Source of the DNA: Tieghemiomyces parasiticus
Lineage: Eukaryota; Kickxellomycota; Dimargaritomycetes; Dimargaritales; Dimargaritaceae
NCBI GenBank assembly: GCA_027575765.1
Contig: JANBPT010000907.1
Span: 1-19,359, forward strand
DNA: 19,359 nt
Reading direction: 5' to 3'
Part shown: piece by piece, positions 1 through 9,643 of the stretch
How positions within the stretch are numbered: position 1 is the stretch's first letter
How the letters are laid out: every line of letters starts with the position of its first letter
The notes under the pieces: model-generated
What the model was told of the DNA's origin: nothing
The model's database searches: none
The model's input: only the letters and a program-made list of their open reading frames with translations
Made by a program: the position numbers and the translations under genes

Positions 1-401
1 GCCACCAACTCCGCCATCGATCTAGGTTCCGTGGCTTACCACGCTAACTTGCTACGTGGTTTATTTGCCGTTCCGCCTGCCGACGGTATTGGCGCTGGTT
101 CACAGTACCACATCACAGGTCCCGTAAGTAAACTAGTTGGAGACGTCCTTTTTTCCGCCTCACCGGCTATGGTATTACTCAAACCAATCCTTCTATTAAC
201 CCATCCTCTTCTATCCTTTCAACCTTGTAGTCCGTCAGTCTGGTTCTCGTGGCCAGGGAGATCGAGGACGGGTATACGGTCAAGTTAGATACCAAAGTGG
301 TTGCATCAGATGACACGGAGGTCAAAGAAGCCATTCTAATTGCACGTCGGATTCTAAATGAGCTGGACACCTTAAATAGAAAACATCTAGATAATTCATA
401 A
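1..401 (+). CDS. C-terminal end of an unrecognised spliced gene (two exons visible, 5' end outside window)
   Basis: Frame 1 is open from base 1 to base 123 and ends at a GTAAGT donor. An acceptor (CTTGTAG) at 230 resumes the same phase, and the second exon (231-401) ends in TAA at 399-401. The 107-nt intron has a pyrimidine-rich end and an ATTAAC branch-like site near 196. The visible product is 97 residues. The first exon encodes a small-residue-rich segment (SAIDLGSVAYHANLLRG). The second reads as alternating strand-like residues (SLVLVAREIEDGYTVKLDTK) followed by a charged helix (EVKEAILIARRILNELD). There is no membrane segment or metal motif. CpG content and codon use resemble the conserved genes at the right, not the transposon block that follows. 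I do not recognise the family. The gene model rests on the splice signals and frame continuity. Confidence 0.62.
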
Positions 402-860
402 GAGGCCGTTTCATCTGATAAGCCACGCGCTAAAATATTGTAAACTATAGAAAAAGTACTAATACATATTGATGTCACCGAAAGCCTGTAGTAGGGTATT
501 TCAGCTGTCTTACCTCTTGATTATACAGATGATACTTGGTCATCGTATGCCTGATTTAGCTGCTTGGTACATGTTATCCTTAATATTGGCCACTTTTCAA
601 AACTAAATGCAGCATTAGACCACATTGTGATACCTAATTATCAACGTATAGGCATAACCAAGTCATTTGCCACTGTTAAGCTAGGGATCTCACATTGCAG
701 TGTTTCAGATATAACCTCGGAGATTCAACAATGCCAAGTCAATTGGTACAAACCATCCCAGTATTAAATCATTTTACTTCACAGCTTTCTTTTTTAATCC
801 TCCATCTTGTCTACTTTTTAATCCCCCTCCCTCACTTCACCCAATTCAACCAAGCAGGAT
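402..860. other. 3' flank / transition into transposon-derived DNA
   Basis: No convincing gene. CpG is still present up to about 720 (for example near 426, 545 and 625) and then almost disappears. A short plus frame at 564-767 begins with TTG and has no recognisable motif. At 780-850 the plus strand is C/T-rich. This is probably the 3' UTR and flank of the upstream gene followed by the left edge of the decayed repeat block; the exact junction cannot be seen. Confidence 0.4.
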
Positions 861-1880
861 GTGCAGGGCTTTATTTATAGTTACTATCTAGAGGATTGCA
901 AGGTAGATGCTATTCTGAATGTTTTGACTTCCAAGCTGGGCCCGGTTGCCCCTAGTTGCTCCACCAGTGACAGTTGGCTTGCTTTCTTTTGCTCAGGTCA
1001 CCCCACTTTTGCAGATGACCCTTGCTCTGGCCACACATCAGATGACATTGGTGGATATTATGGGGATATGATCCTGAGACACCTGGGGGAAGACTCTTGG
1101 CTTCCTGCTGAGCAGCTGGCCTGGACCTTTCACCCTTCCCCTGGCACCATGTACAATGTCCTGCACAGGGACCTGGGGTTGTACAGCCATTTCAATTACT
1201 AGACCCCCCTTACAACCTGACTGATGGCCAGCACCACCAGTAGGTACATATTGCCATTGAGTTCCTGAAGGAGTTTGATGAGGCCAGTGCCTATATCTGC
1301 TGGATTCCATTGTCACAGACAATGGGACTTGGGTGTACCTTGATGATCCCCCCTGCTGGCTCCAATTTCCAAAGGTGGTTCCCTAATGGTGGCCCTGTCC
1401 AAACTGAGGCCCACTAAGGCCGTACTACACCCAAGGTGATGTGGACCATTGCTTTTCACCACGTGTGGCCTATTACACCTGGGTAGCAAGGTCTCCACCA
1501 AACTCTATGTAGTGTAAGGGCTGGAGCCCATGGCCCAAGCCTGGATGGGAGCACATGGAAGCCTAAACCATTACCTTCCACAACTCTACCATGAGAATGC
1601 ACCACTGCATCACCCCGGAGCTACCAAGACCTACATCTCTGGTTCTGAACTCAATCTTATTTTGGCCCCTCCCTAAAGTATTTCCAACTTGCCCCCCTGT
1701 GCTTCCGGGCTGTTCAGGAATATCAAACAGTAGCTGAAGGGTAAGAAGTCCATCATACTGGAGGCAAGTTGTGGACACCTGGCAATTGGAGTTAGCCAGA
1801 CTCCAGCCAAATGACTTTAGAGCCTGCTACAATAGCTGGCTGGAACGTGGTTGTTGAGTGGTACAGAGTGATGGTGGCTA
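861..1880 (+). pseudogene. Decayed plus-strand coding sequence of unknown origin
   Basis: Frame 861-1202 is open for 113 codons and contains the segment DDIGGYYGDMILRHLGEDSW. It ends in TAG. A second plus frame then becomes protein-like from about 1207 to 1413 (EFLKEFDEASAYICWIPL, then PAGSNFQRWFPNGGPVQTE), interrupted by a TAG near 1240 and a TAA near 1414. Further broken pieces (HENAPLHHPGATKTYISGSE near 1590-1650) lie in another frame. This alternation of frames is what a once-coding region looks like after indels and stop mutations. Orientation is opposite to the retrotransposon frames downstream. I recognise no domain. It could be a second element, or the far part of a larger element carrying genes on both strands. 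Confidence that it was ever coding is modest. Confidence 0.3.
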
Positions 1881-2499
1881 TATTTAATAAACATCATTTA
1901 GCTTAGAAAATCTGTAACAGTATAGTGGCACCTATAAAAACCATGTTGGTACCAATAAAAATTACCTCTCCATAATGTGTTACATCTAGATTTGGACTGC
2001 AATTATACCTACTACAAAATATATTATTGATTAGCCAGTACAAACAAGTGTATTGTATATCCCTCTTAAAAGTATAGTGCACAGGGGTGGGCAAGGTACT
2101 AGGAGGAATTAATAATAATTATGATGAGATGGTGAATTATCAAATGATAAAAATGTCAGTCACCAACAATTGCGCTACTTGGAGGTCTTTTCACTATGGT
2201 TTGACAGGTGGTCATGGTGGCAGTGTAATTCCACCATCTTTGTTGTTGTGAATAACATCAAATTTTGTTATGGTAAGCCCTAAGAACAGGAATTGAATGA
2301 AAACTCCATTTAAATATACAACATAGTCTATAAGGAGTGCAACTATGTGGGGAGGGATTCTGTTGGGTCATTGTAAGGTCAAGAGGTATGTTGTGTAGCT
2401 TTAATGTGCAGACCCAGCCTACCTCACTGCCATAGTTGCAGGCTCCTCAGGCAGGGGAGGTATTGGGGAGAGCAATTACAAGCAGCTAATGATGAGGTA

Positions 2500-2766
2500 T
2501 TACTGAGTAGAGCATGGGGCCCAAGCAGGGACCATTAGGGGGTGTGAGCTCCACTTGGGCACAGGGCCCTGGAGGCCTTTGGGTACTATAACATGGTCTA
2601 CCCAGAGCTGGTCACCTGGGGACTGGAAGGTAAACCAAGGTGATGGTTGGCTGTAGGGTAGGATAGCCCATGCCTCCAAGGTATAGTGGTCAAGTAGTAC
2701 ATGGTCTCTGGCATTGGAGTGAGGATCACCTAGCAGAGGGCCAGGCTGGCAGTAAAAACTTCCCAT
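2500..2766 (-). pseudogene. Possible integrase C-terminal fragment of a Ty3/gypsy-like element
   Basis: An 88-codon minus-strand frame contains FTFQSPGDQLWVDHV followed by VPKGLQGPVPKW. Ty3/gypsy integrases often have a C-terminal small-barrel module with an F-x-(V/P)GD-x-VW(L/V) strand followed by a K-x-x-GP-(F/Y) or P-(R/K)W turn, and the order and spacing here are similar. Its place, downstream of the RT and integrase-core pieces on the same strand, is where this module should be. The match is short and by eye, the frame is closed by a stop at 2500-2502, and the similarity could be coincidental. Confidence 0.33.
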
Positions 2767-3421
2767 AATTATGGTGGGGAGGGGGAAGGGAAGTATAATA
2801 AGGGTGGGTCATGGCAGAGAGTCTCTAACATACCACCCTAAGCCTAAAGGCCATCCTTGATCCCCATCAGGCTGTGCAATACCAGGTTGGTACCCTTGGA
2901 AGTGTCCTTGGTCAAGGGCTGGGCAAGGTCCTGAAAATCTGGTGTTGAATAGAGTGGAATTTTCTCCACCTTTTGGACAATCAAGATGGTGGGGGATGTA
3001 ATAGTTAGTGGTTGAGGTATATGATGATAGGACTGGTCAATTAATGAGCCATGTAAAAGGAATTTGAAGGAATGGTGAGACTACTATGGCCACCAGCTGA
3101 TTTAGTGTGGGTAAAAAAGGGAGGTAATCTGACCATAGTAACCATAGCCCTATAGCAGTAGCACATCAAGGTCTATTATTGTAATGGAGCCACTGTGATG
3201 ATAACAGGATGGTTCTACAAGTTTGGTTCACCTGGCTCATCTGGATTGGAGGAGAAGCCCATGGCCTATACCTCATAGATTGGTAACAGCACATGGGTAC
3301 TGTCTTCCATCATAGGCCCTCTGTATGTGCACACTGTAGAGACCAGGGTGACCTTACCTGCTCCCTGAGTACTGAGTAGAGCCAGTCAGAGTGAATCTCA
3401 GCCTGCCACTTGAACATGGCT

Positions 3422-4606
3422 TTAGTATACCAGAGAAGTGGCTGAAGAGGTGCATGAGATGGCCACCCTTGGCCAAGGTGATGCCAGGCTCTGTAGCCAT
3501 GCTGGTGTGGTAGCCAACCTACAACCCATGTGTGCTGCTGCTAAGAGTAGTTGGGTAAACATGGGGATTATAATGAGCTGTACTCCAAGGTGCACCATGT
3601 AATTGGACAATCTTTCAGTGAAGTCAGGTCAGTCTGAGGGTGTACAGTTGTTGCAAGGGACAAGGGGGAGCAAAGTAAGGTGGCTGAGGGTGTGAGGGGT
3701 GATAAAGTGCTATATACACCCTAAGTACAAGAAAGTACATTAGTAAATGGAAAGCAAGCATCAAGGGGCCTGGGACCCCTGGTAGGTACCATTGTTGGTG
3801 TCATTGCCAGTGGTATCTGGGCACCACAGAGCACCCTCCTGAACTTGGCTAGTCTTTTAGGCAATCAATGTATATTATATTTAATAACAGGTGAAATGAT
3901 CCTTCAATGCCCATTTTTAATGGGTATGACAAAACTTGGTGTCATTAGTTCTGTCAATATCCCCAAAGTTACAGGGTTGAAAAATGGTGTCCATTGCCTC
4001 TTACACTGCCCCCACTTGGGTCAGGCTCCCCATGTCCCAGATAGGACCATTTTGGGTAAGGGTTTCTCCCGGGAGAATAGGGTGGGGCTGGGCAATCTGG
4101 ACTTGTGCTGTGCCTGGCCTGGTGAGCAAGCCTACCACACTGCTGCTACTACCAGAGTGTAATATGGCTGAGCCATATACCATCCCCTGGGTGGCATGAG
4201 TAGCTGGACCATGTCATGATGGTTTATACTCACAGTAGCCAGTAACCTTGTCCTCAGGATTAAGGACAACACAATCAGTAACACCTCAAAGGTTGCTGTA
4301 TTGCAAACAAGATTGGTGGATGTGGGTTAGATGGGGGGCAAAGGCTAGCAAGTGCAAGGCAGTGCAGCACCCATGCTCCTTAGAGTCCCCTCTGGAAGCT
4401 ATCCTGCAATAGGATGACAATGTTGAGTCCAGTTTGCTGGCACATTGTCCACATTGGGGGAACATATCAATGGCCACTGCAGCATGAGCCCCCAATGGCC
4501 CCAGGAGGTCCTCTGGCATGCGTGAGGCAGGGGGTACCACTGTGTCTCCAAGGTGAGCACAGCTGGGGCAATTAAGGCGGAAATGAGAATTGCAAATGTT
4601 GGCCAT
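3422..4606 (-). pseudogene. Decayed integrase (zinc-binding end and DDE core pieces) of a Ty3/gypsy-like element
   Basis: In the 4606-4286 frame, the segment HFRLNCPSCAHLGD resembles the CxxC half of the HHCC zinc-binding domain. About 31 residues later comes AVAIDMF (Asp codon 4466-4468), matching the strand with the first catalytic Asp. Near 3634-3560 another minus frame reads Ser-Asp (Asp codon 3632-3634), an in-frame TGA (3629-3631), then PDFTERLSNYMVHLGVQL. That resembles the second-Asp block of retroelement integrases (SD..P.FT....L...LG..L). TGA in place of an Arg codon (CGA to TGA) would be a CpG change. The two Asp codons are about 830 bp apart, far more than the 60-65 codons usual in the family, so there is an internal insertion or rearrangement, or one assignment is wrong. 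No third catalytic Glu was located. Confidence 0.45.
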
Positions 4607-5030
4607 AGTGCCAAAAATTGAAAGTATAAAGTGTAAAAATTAAGAGAATAATATGTTGCAGAAAATCAATTGTATAATAAAAAATGACCTAGTTGGTCAA
4701 TTATGGTAAGGATATATGGGGCTTAATTGATGTTTATTGATTAGAGATTTAAGGGTTATTTATATTTAATAAAGGCTGGTGTTTGTTTTAGTGGCTATTA
4801 CTAGATGCAGAGGTGTCCAGTGCAATGGTTCCAGGAGGGTTGGCAATGCTGGGGAAAAATAATATGTATAGGAAATATAAAAATCAATAAATCAGCAGAG
4901 ATATCACAATTGTTTTGAAAATTAGTATTTCCCATGGCCCTGTGTATTTGTAAATTTATGCAATGACTGACCCACCCTGAGTGCCAGAAAGGTAATGAAT
5001 GTGAGCATTAGAAAACAGTAATGCAGAAAC

Positions 5031-5041
5031 CCCCCCCCCTG
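5031..5041. repeat. Homopolymeric C run
   Basis: A run of about ten cytosines interrupts AT-rich DNA in the retrotransposon block. It is a simple-sequence tract with no evident role, and its length may be unreliable because such runs are prone to sequencing error. Confidence 0.6.
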
Positions 5042-5641
5042 CAAATACCACTAGGAGAACAACCACTTGGAAAAGCTACTAGCATAGGTATCCACTGGAC
5101 ATGAACACAGCATTTCTCAACCTAAACTTGGCCGGCAATACCAAATGTTTTTTTGCTAGGGGAAGTCAACATGTATACAGCATTAAAAGATAGGTAGATA
5201 AATGAATGGCACTATCCCATGTACTTGAATCAATAATTATGGTCATGCCAAGGAGGATTTGCCCTTATCTTACACCTATGCCACCAACTTACCTAATCTC
5301 TTGCATGTCACTCACTTTTGACTGGCACCTCTACCTCCATCCTTTTGGGGCCTGCCTTCATATAGTTCCCCCCCTTTACCAATCTGGTGGATCCATGGCT
5401 CACTTATTTTGTCCAGTGTTTGGCCCCCACATTGCCTTGACTAAGACGTCCATTACTTGACTATCTGTCCAGTTATTACAATTGATGCCATCATATAATG
5501 AAATATCCACCCAAGCACTACTCAATATTGTGTACCTTTTCCCCATATAATCAGTATTAAATATATTTATGAGTTAGCTTTCACTTAAGTAATTATCACT
5601 GTTCTGATATTAGGCCCAAGTCTAATACCATAACCAAAAGG

Positions 5642-7234
5642 CTATCCTACTATCTCAGAATTTATGGTTCTGAAATAGTAGACTTGGACTTTACCTTGGG
5701 GAGATCTAATGTGGTGGTTCCCAATCACCACAAGGTCTATGCACCAAGCTGTGGGTATAGCCACCCTTAGGGAGTTCTCTCCAGGGGGTGCTGCCTGGGG
5801 GTGAATGGGGGTTTCTGGCTGGGCTTTGTGGTTCCATTCTGGGTTGGGCCATTGAGTTTCCTCTTCCAGGCTGCCCTCTGCCTTATTGCAATCTAGATTG
5901 ATGTTGGTGCTCAAGTCTTTCCCCATAGGGGGGTCAAGGTGTACCAAAGCTATAGTGGCAGGTGGTGGGCTGGGCTCATGGAGGTGGGCCATGTTCAAGA
6001 GAGCCTGCTGCAGGTCTGCCTAATGTGGGTGGAGCACCTCCTGGTCAGCCTTACATAGCTGCATCTGGCCTGTGAGCATGTAAAAGGGGGCCAAGAGGGC
6101 AGGGGCCCAGGGGAGATGTCCTAAGATGGTGTTGACTCCTCTAGTGAGCCTCCAGATGTCTTTTATCAAGTTTGGCATAGGCATGTTTTGGAGAGTGGCT
6201 ATTTGGTAGTCTGGGAGAGTCTGGGCTCCCCTACTGGACCACCTATGGCCTAGGTTGTCTAGGTCTTTTGTTCCCAGAAATATGCTCTTGTCTAAGTTTA
6301 CCATAAGGTTCCACTTGGCCAGTTTTACAGTGAATTTCTGGATGTCATGTAGATGGTGCCCCCAATGGCCAGAGGTGCTTTTGATGTAGATATTATCCAT
6401 GCAACCCAGTAGGTGGCTGCTTAGGGAGGGGAATTCTTTAAATATATGCATAAGTAGGGCATGGGCTATGGCACGGCTTTGGCTGTTGCCTTGTACTAAT
6501 TGTGTGGGTCTTACCTTACCATGGATTCCACCATTAAAGGTCCAGAAGTTGTGACAGTCAGGGTGTAGGCAAATGGCTGTGAAGTATGAGGCCAAGGTCA
6601 GGCTGGTTATGATTTTTGTGTCCCCTACAAATTGGCACACAGTATGTACACGGGGGATATCTATCCCTATAGGGAGCATGTTCAAGGTGCTGCCTATGCT
6701 GTTGTCCAGGATAACTCTCCAGGCCTTGGTGTTGGGTTTTTGCAGTGAGTATATGGGCAGGTTGGTGTGGGCTGATCCTGGTTTGTCAATACTATAGATC
6801 AACCTGGTAGCTACAAATTTGTCCATGAACTCTCTGTTGCCTTTGCTCCAGGGGGCCTGTGCAATGAATAAGAGCTGGGTGTCATCTTGAAGAGGGGGGC
6901 AAATGGGCAATAAGGTGTATGGAGGGGGGCACCCCCAGGGGTATTCACATAAGGCTTGGGCTCCCTTCATGATGAGTTGGAGGAGGACTTGTTTTTCCTT
7001 GTTGTTAATGGCCTGGGTGTGCATCCAAGCTGCAACATTGACTTGATTCACCTCAGGGTACATATTGTTGGCCTTCTGGAACTCCAGGTCCTTATGGGGG
7101 TCCTTTAGTTGCCAGAAGAAGGATGCCAGCAGCCCAAGGGGGGCCTTAAGCTTGCACTGTGTTACAGTGCTTGCTTCTTGAGGGGCAATTGTGGTCTCCT
7201 GGCCTTGGTTGGTCAGCCTGTTGGGAGGGGGGGC
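5642..7234 (-). pseudogene. Ty3/gypsy-like reverse transcriptase, inactive
   Basis: The frame is open from 7234 (after TAA 7235-7237) to a TAG at 6020-6022, and continues in phase for another 125 codons to TAG at 5642-5644. The first ATG is at 7063; residue numbers below start there. Recognisable RT blocks in order are: WRVILDNSIGSTLN (fingers), DIPRVHTVCQFVGDTK, SLTLASYFTAICLHPD (motif A), the TQLVQGNSQSRAIAH segment (motif B), LGCMDNIYIKS (motif C), HHLHDIQKFTVKL, LVNLDK-like primer-grip region, LGHRWSSRG, and a thumb/connection segment. In motif A the Asp is Thr156. In motif C the YxDD box reads C221-M-D-N224. Both metal-binding positions are therefore altered, and polymerase activity is not expected. 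A protease was not recognised upstream, and no RNase H block is clear downstream. Arg codons are almost all AGA/AGG, in keeping with the CpG loss. Confidence 0.78.
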
Positions 7235-7675
7235 TTATGTTGTGGGTTGGAGGGCCTGGCTTCTGGCAGAGATCAAGACTTAGGGAGTCTAGATCTTGTT
7301 GCCCTACTAGGCATTCAACTCCTAGGGCCTTGTCAACCACTACAAAGTGGAGACACCAATGTCTGGTAGATTTGCTGATGGTGAAGCGCCCCTTTGCTGT
7401 ACCTTATACATGTGCAAGGGAGTTGCCCCAGCATGGTTGTAGGGCAGGGCACCACTTGCATCATATGCATAGCATTAGACACTGAGCAGTAGCATAGGTG
7501 ATAAGGGAGTGTGCAGCCCCTTGGTTGGCTGCTACCTCCAGTGGGAGCTTGCCATTGGTGGCATCTCTCAGACATCTCCAGTGGGGATTTGGGACATTGG
7601 GTTTGGAGGTGGGGTATGGTTGTTTATTCTTGGAAGATAGAACTGCTGCAACCTGGGCCCCAGGCCCTGACATCC
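7235..7675 (-). pseudogene. Frame-broken gag-pol spacer region
   Basis: Between the gag-like frame and the open RT frame, all three minus frames hold short open pieces (for example 7673-7461 and 7340-7146) that overlap and end in stops. This is as expected for a coding region with several indels. I looked for a retroviral-type protease triad (DTG/DSG) and for CCHC zinc knuckles and saw neither. By position it should have encoded the end of gag and the protease. Confidence 0.35.
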
Positions 7676-8557
7676 CTAAGTGTTTCCTGCCTTGGAGTCT
7701 TCCTTTTCTTGGACAGCCAGTTTGGCCTCAGCACATAGGGCTCTGTCTTGCATGCACTGAAACTTGGTGGACTTTGGTTGGCTGGGTTTGGCACCCTCCA
7801 TGGGGGTGGGGGCATGTAGGGTAGTTGTTCTCTGTCTTGCAGCACTGGGGGTTATGTATTTGCACATGTATTCTTGTTGCTTCTTGGCCATTTTCATGAC
7901 TTGGGCTGCTTGGTCAAGGTATTCTGGGAGGTTTTGAGCAGTTATGCCTTTAGCATCAAACAGGTCATTGGAGGCATTTACTAGAGCCAGGGAAAACTGG
8001 ACCAGGAATGCTTCTGCCACTTGGATGGCCCAGATAGAGGCAGCACCTAGGTACCAAGTTACATCAATGACTAGTGGCACTGCATCCTTGATTTCCATTC
8101 CTTGAAATAGCATTCCTTGTGCAAGGTGGTCTGCCTAGTGGTTACCCCATTGGTCCATTGGATAGTTGGACTTGAGGTATTGGACTAGGGCATCCCAGCC
8201 TTGTACTTGTCAGTGGGCCAGTCCTTCTAGCACAGTGGGCCCTAGGAGCATTTAGATTAGCATGAACATGGCTTGTTTGCCTTGGGATCTGGCGTACTGG
8301 GCTAAGGATTGTAGTACCAGTTCTGTGGTGGCAAACCTAATCTCAAAGGTGGGCCCCACTAGAATGGAGGTGAATATGGGGGTCACCTTGCAGAGGTATC
8401 CCACCAGGTGCATTGGTATATCTTGTAGGGTGTCCATGCTAGTGTGCTGGGGTTGTGTATGAGAAGTGTACAAATAAAGTTGTGGTGGGGTGAGTGCCCC
8501 AAAGGAGGGGGTAGGTAAGGGAAACAACCAAGGGGAGTCTGGAGGCAAGTGGGCCAT
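7676..8557 (-). pseudogene. Gag-like frame with three in-frame stops
   Basis: From ATG at 8557 one minus-strand frame runs 294 codons to TAG at 7676-7678, interrupted by TAA (8252-8254), TGA (8210-8212) and TAG (8135-8137). Each stop could come from a single C-to-T change on the coding strand (CAA, CGA, CAG). After the third stop, 152 codons stay open, with ATG at 8113. The protein is rich in Ala, Gln and Leu and predicted helical (WAIQVAEAFLVQFSLAL; YLDQAAQVMKMAKKQQEY), with a Pro/Lys-rich tail. It lies just upstream of the RT frame on the same strand, where gag sits in Ty3/gypsy elements. The gag call rests on position and general character; no diagnostic motif was found. Confidence 0.45.
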
Positions 8558-8819
8558 GTAGAGAATAAAACATTTATTATTAGCACACTTAGTGCAAACA
8601 AGCTGTTATGGGTGTGTTGTCCACTATAAGTATTTGTGTGGTTGGGATGGTGCAATATTGCCTGTTGGACTCATTGGGGCAGTAGCTGGGCCTTGCCTTT
8701 GACTTAGGTGTTTGTGGGCAATCTTTCTGTTGTGCACACTGACATTGTTTGATGTGGAATGGTGTGGGCTTCTGTGAGGTCATCCTTTGTGAGGTTGTGG
8801 GCCTCCTGACTGGCTCATT

Positions 8820-8985
8820 GGTTACACTATCTCCTCCTTCTAATCTCTTCCCCCTTTCTTCCTATCTCTTTCTTAACCACCCTCCTTTTCTCTTATTTTA
8901 CCCCATCCTTTATTTCTTGCTCTCTTTCTATTCTTCTGCCTCACCTGCTCTTGCTCTCTTCCACTTGTGCTGCCACTTACCATAA
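8820..8985 (+). repeat. Polypyrimidine tract (about 165 bp, strongly C/T on the plus strand)
   Basis: Nearly every base is C or T, with scattered purines, in units such as CTCTTTC, TTCTT and CCTCC. On the element's coding (minus) strand this is a purine-rich tract upstream of the gag-like frame, whereas a retrotransposon polypurine tract lies next to the 3' LTR. It could be simple-sequence expansion, a leader, or the edge of an unrelated insertion. Confidence 0.7.
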
Positions 8986-9342
8986 TACATTGATTTACTA
9001 CCATGAAGTACCACCCTGTATTGACCCTAAAGGAATTGTTGTATCATTCAGGGGACCAGCAATTATTCTCAGCCATGTCTGCCCATATGACAAATTGGGA
9101 GGTGCAATAACCAGTAGAATTTGACATAGCACTACTTGATTGTGCAGGATTTTGATGAAGTATGCAGTATTGCATTGGCATCCTAATGCTGACACCCCAC
9201 AGAGCCCTGCAAGCTACCACAACACCACACCAGAACCAACACCACCACACCAATGCTTACAATTGGCCAGGGTAATGCACCCAGAGCTTTCATGACTAAT
9301 TATTGAGACTCCAACAAAATACCCATTCCCCATACACTTCTA

Positions 9343-9358
9343 GGGTATATATAAACCC
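9343..9358 (+). promoter_or_regulatory. TATA-box-like imperfect palindrome
   Basis: GGGTATATATAAACCC is a near-perfect palindrome with a consensus TATA element (TATATATAAA at 9346-9355). It lies 45-50 bp left of the point where CpG reappears, and could be the core promoter of the plus-strand fragment to its right. No transcript start can be seen. Confidence 0.35.
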
Positions 9359-9390
9359 ATCAACCTAACTACTAATATACCTGATCCTAT

Positions 9391-9643
9391 TCTTTCTTTA
9401 CCTTGCGTACTTTGGCGATAAACCGCCCCTTGAGATCTTGCCTATCACACAATTTACATAATGATGATATATTAAGATTTCTTGTTTGTACTAGTAATAG
9501 GATAATGATGTCATAGCTGGAATTCCAACAGGAAGGGAACCAGTAGAACTGGTCTGCCGGATATGGCCAGAAAAAGAAGACAAACCAAAAGGGGCAAAGG
9601 TAAAAAGAATACACGCGTGCAGCAAGGGGGAGTGCAGACATAG
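9391..9643 (+). pseudogene. Possible 3' tail of a plus-strand element polyprotein
   Basis: From 9509 the frame is open to TAG at 9641-9643 (44 codons, first ATG at 9563). The end is very basic: MARKRRQTKRGKGKKN, then RVQQGGVQT. Polyproteins of fungal Ty3/gypsy elements often end in a basic tail close to the 3' LTR, and the stop is followed at once by TGTAACGGGGGAG, which resembles an LTR 5' end. CpG occurs at normal frequency here, so this fragment differs in history from the CpG-poor block. There is no other domain; it could equally be chance. Confidence 0.22.

Larger units (their letters stand above)
720..9390. mobile_element. Large CpG-depleted, transposon-derived block
   Basis: Base composition is ordinary (G+C in the mid-40s %), but CpG is nearly absent. 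I count about ten CpG in 1861-9360 and none in 2175-4069, where several hundred and about a hundred would be expected. TpG and CpA are abundant, which is the footprint of deamination of methylated CpG. RIP would also deplete CpA, and that is not seen. The block contains minus-strand retrotransposon frames (gag-like, RT, integrase pieces) and an unrelated plus-strand decayed frame. No flanking direct repeats or target-site duplication could be found by eye. Between the named pieces (1881-2499, 2767-3421, 4607-5641) I see only AT-rich, stop-filled DNA. The genes on both sides retain normal CpG. Confidence 0.8.

Noticed and set aside
3845..4162. Plus-strand 105-codon frame in the repeat block
   Set aside because: It runs antisense to the integrase pieces and has no recognisable domain. 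Probably chance in low-stop CpG-poor DNA.
7109..7824. Several plus-strand frames of 74-108 codons
   Set aside because: They are antisense shadows of the gag-pol region and very Gly/Trp/Leu-rich from reverse-complement CCA codons.
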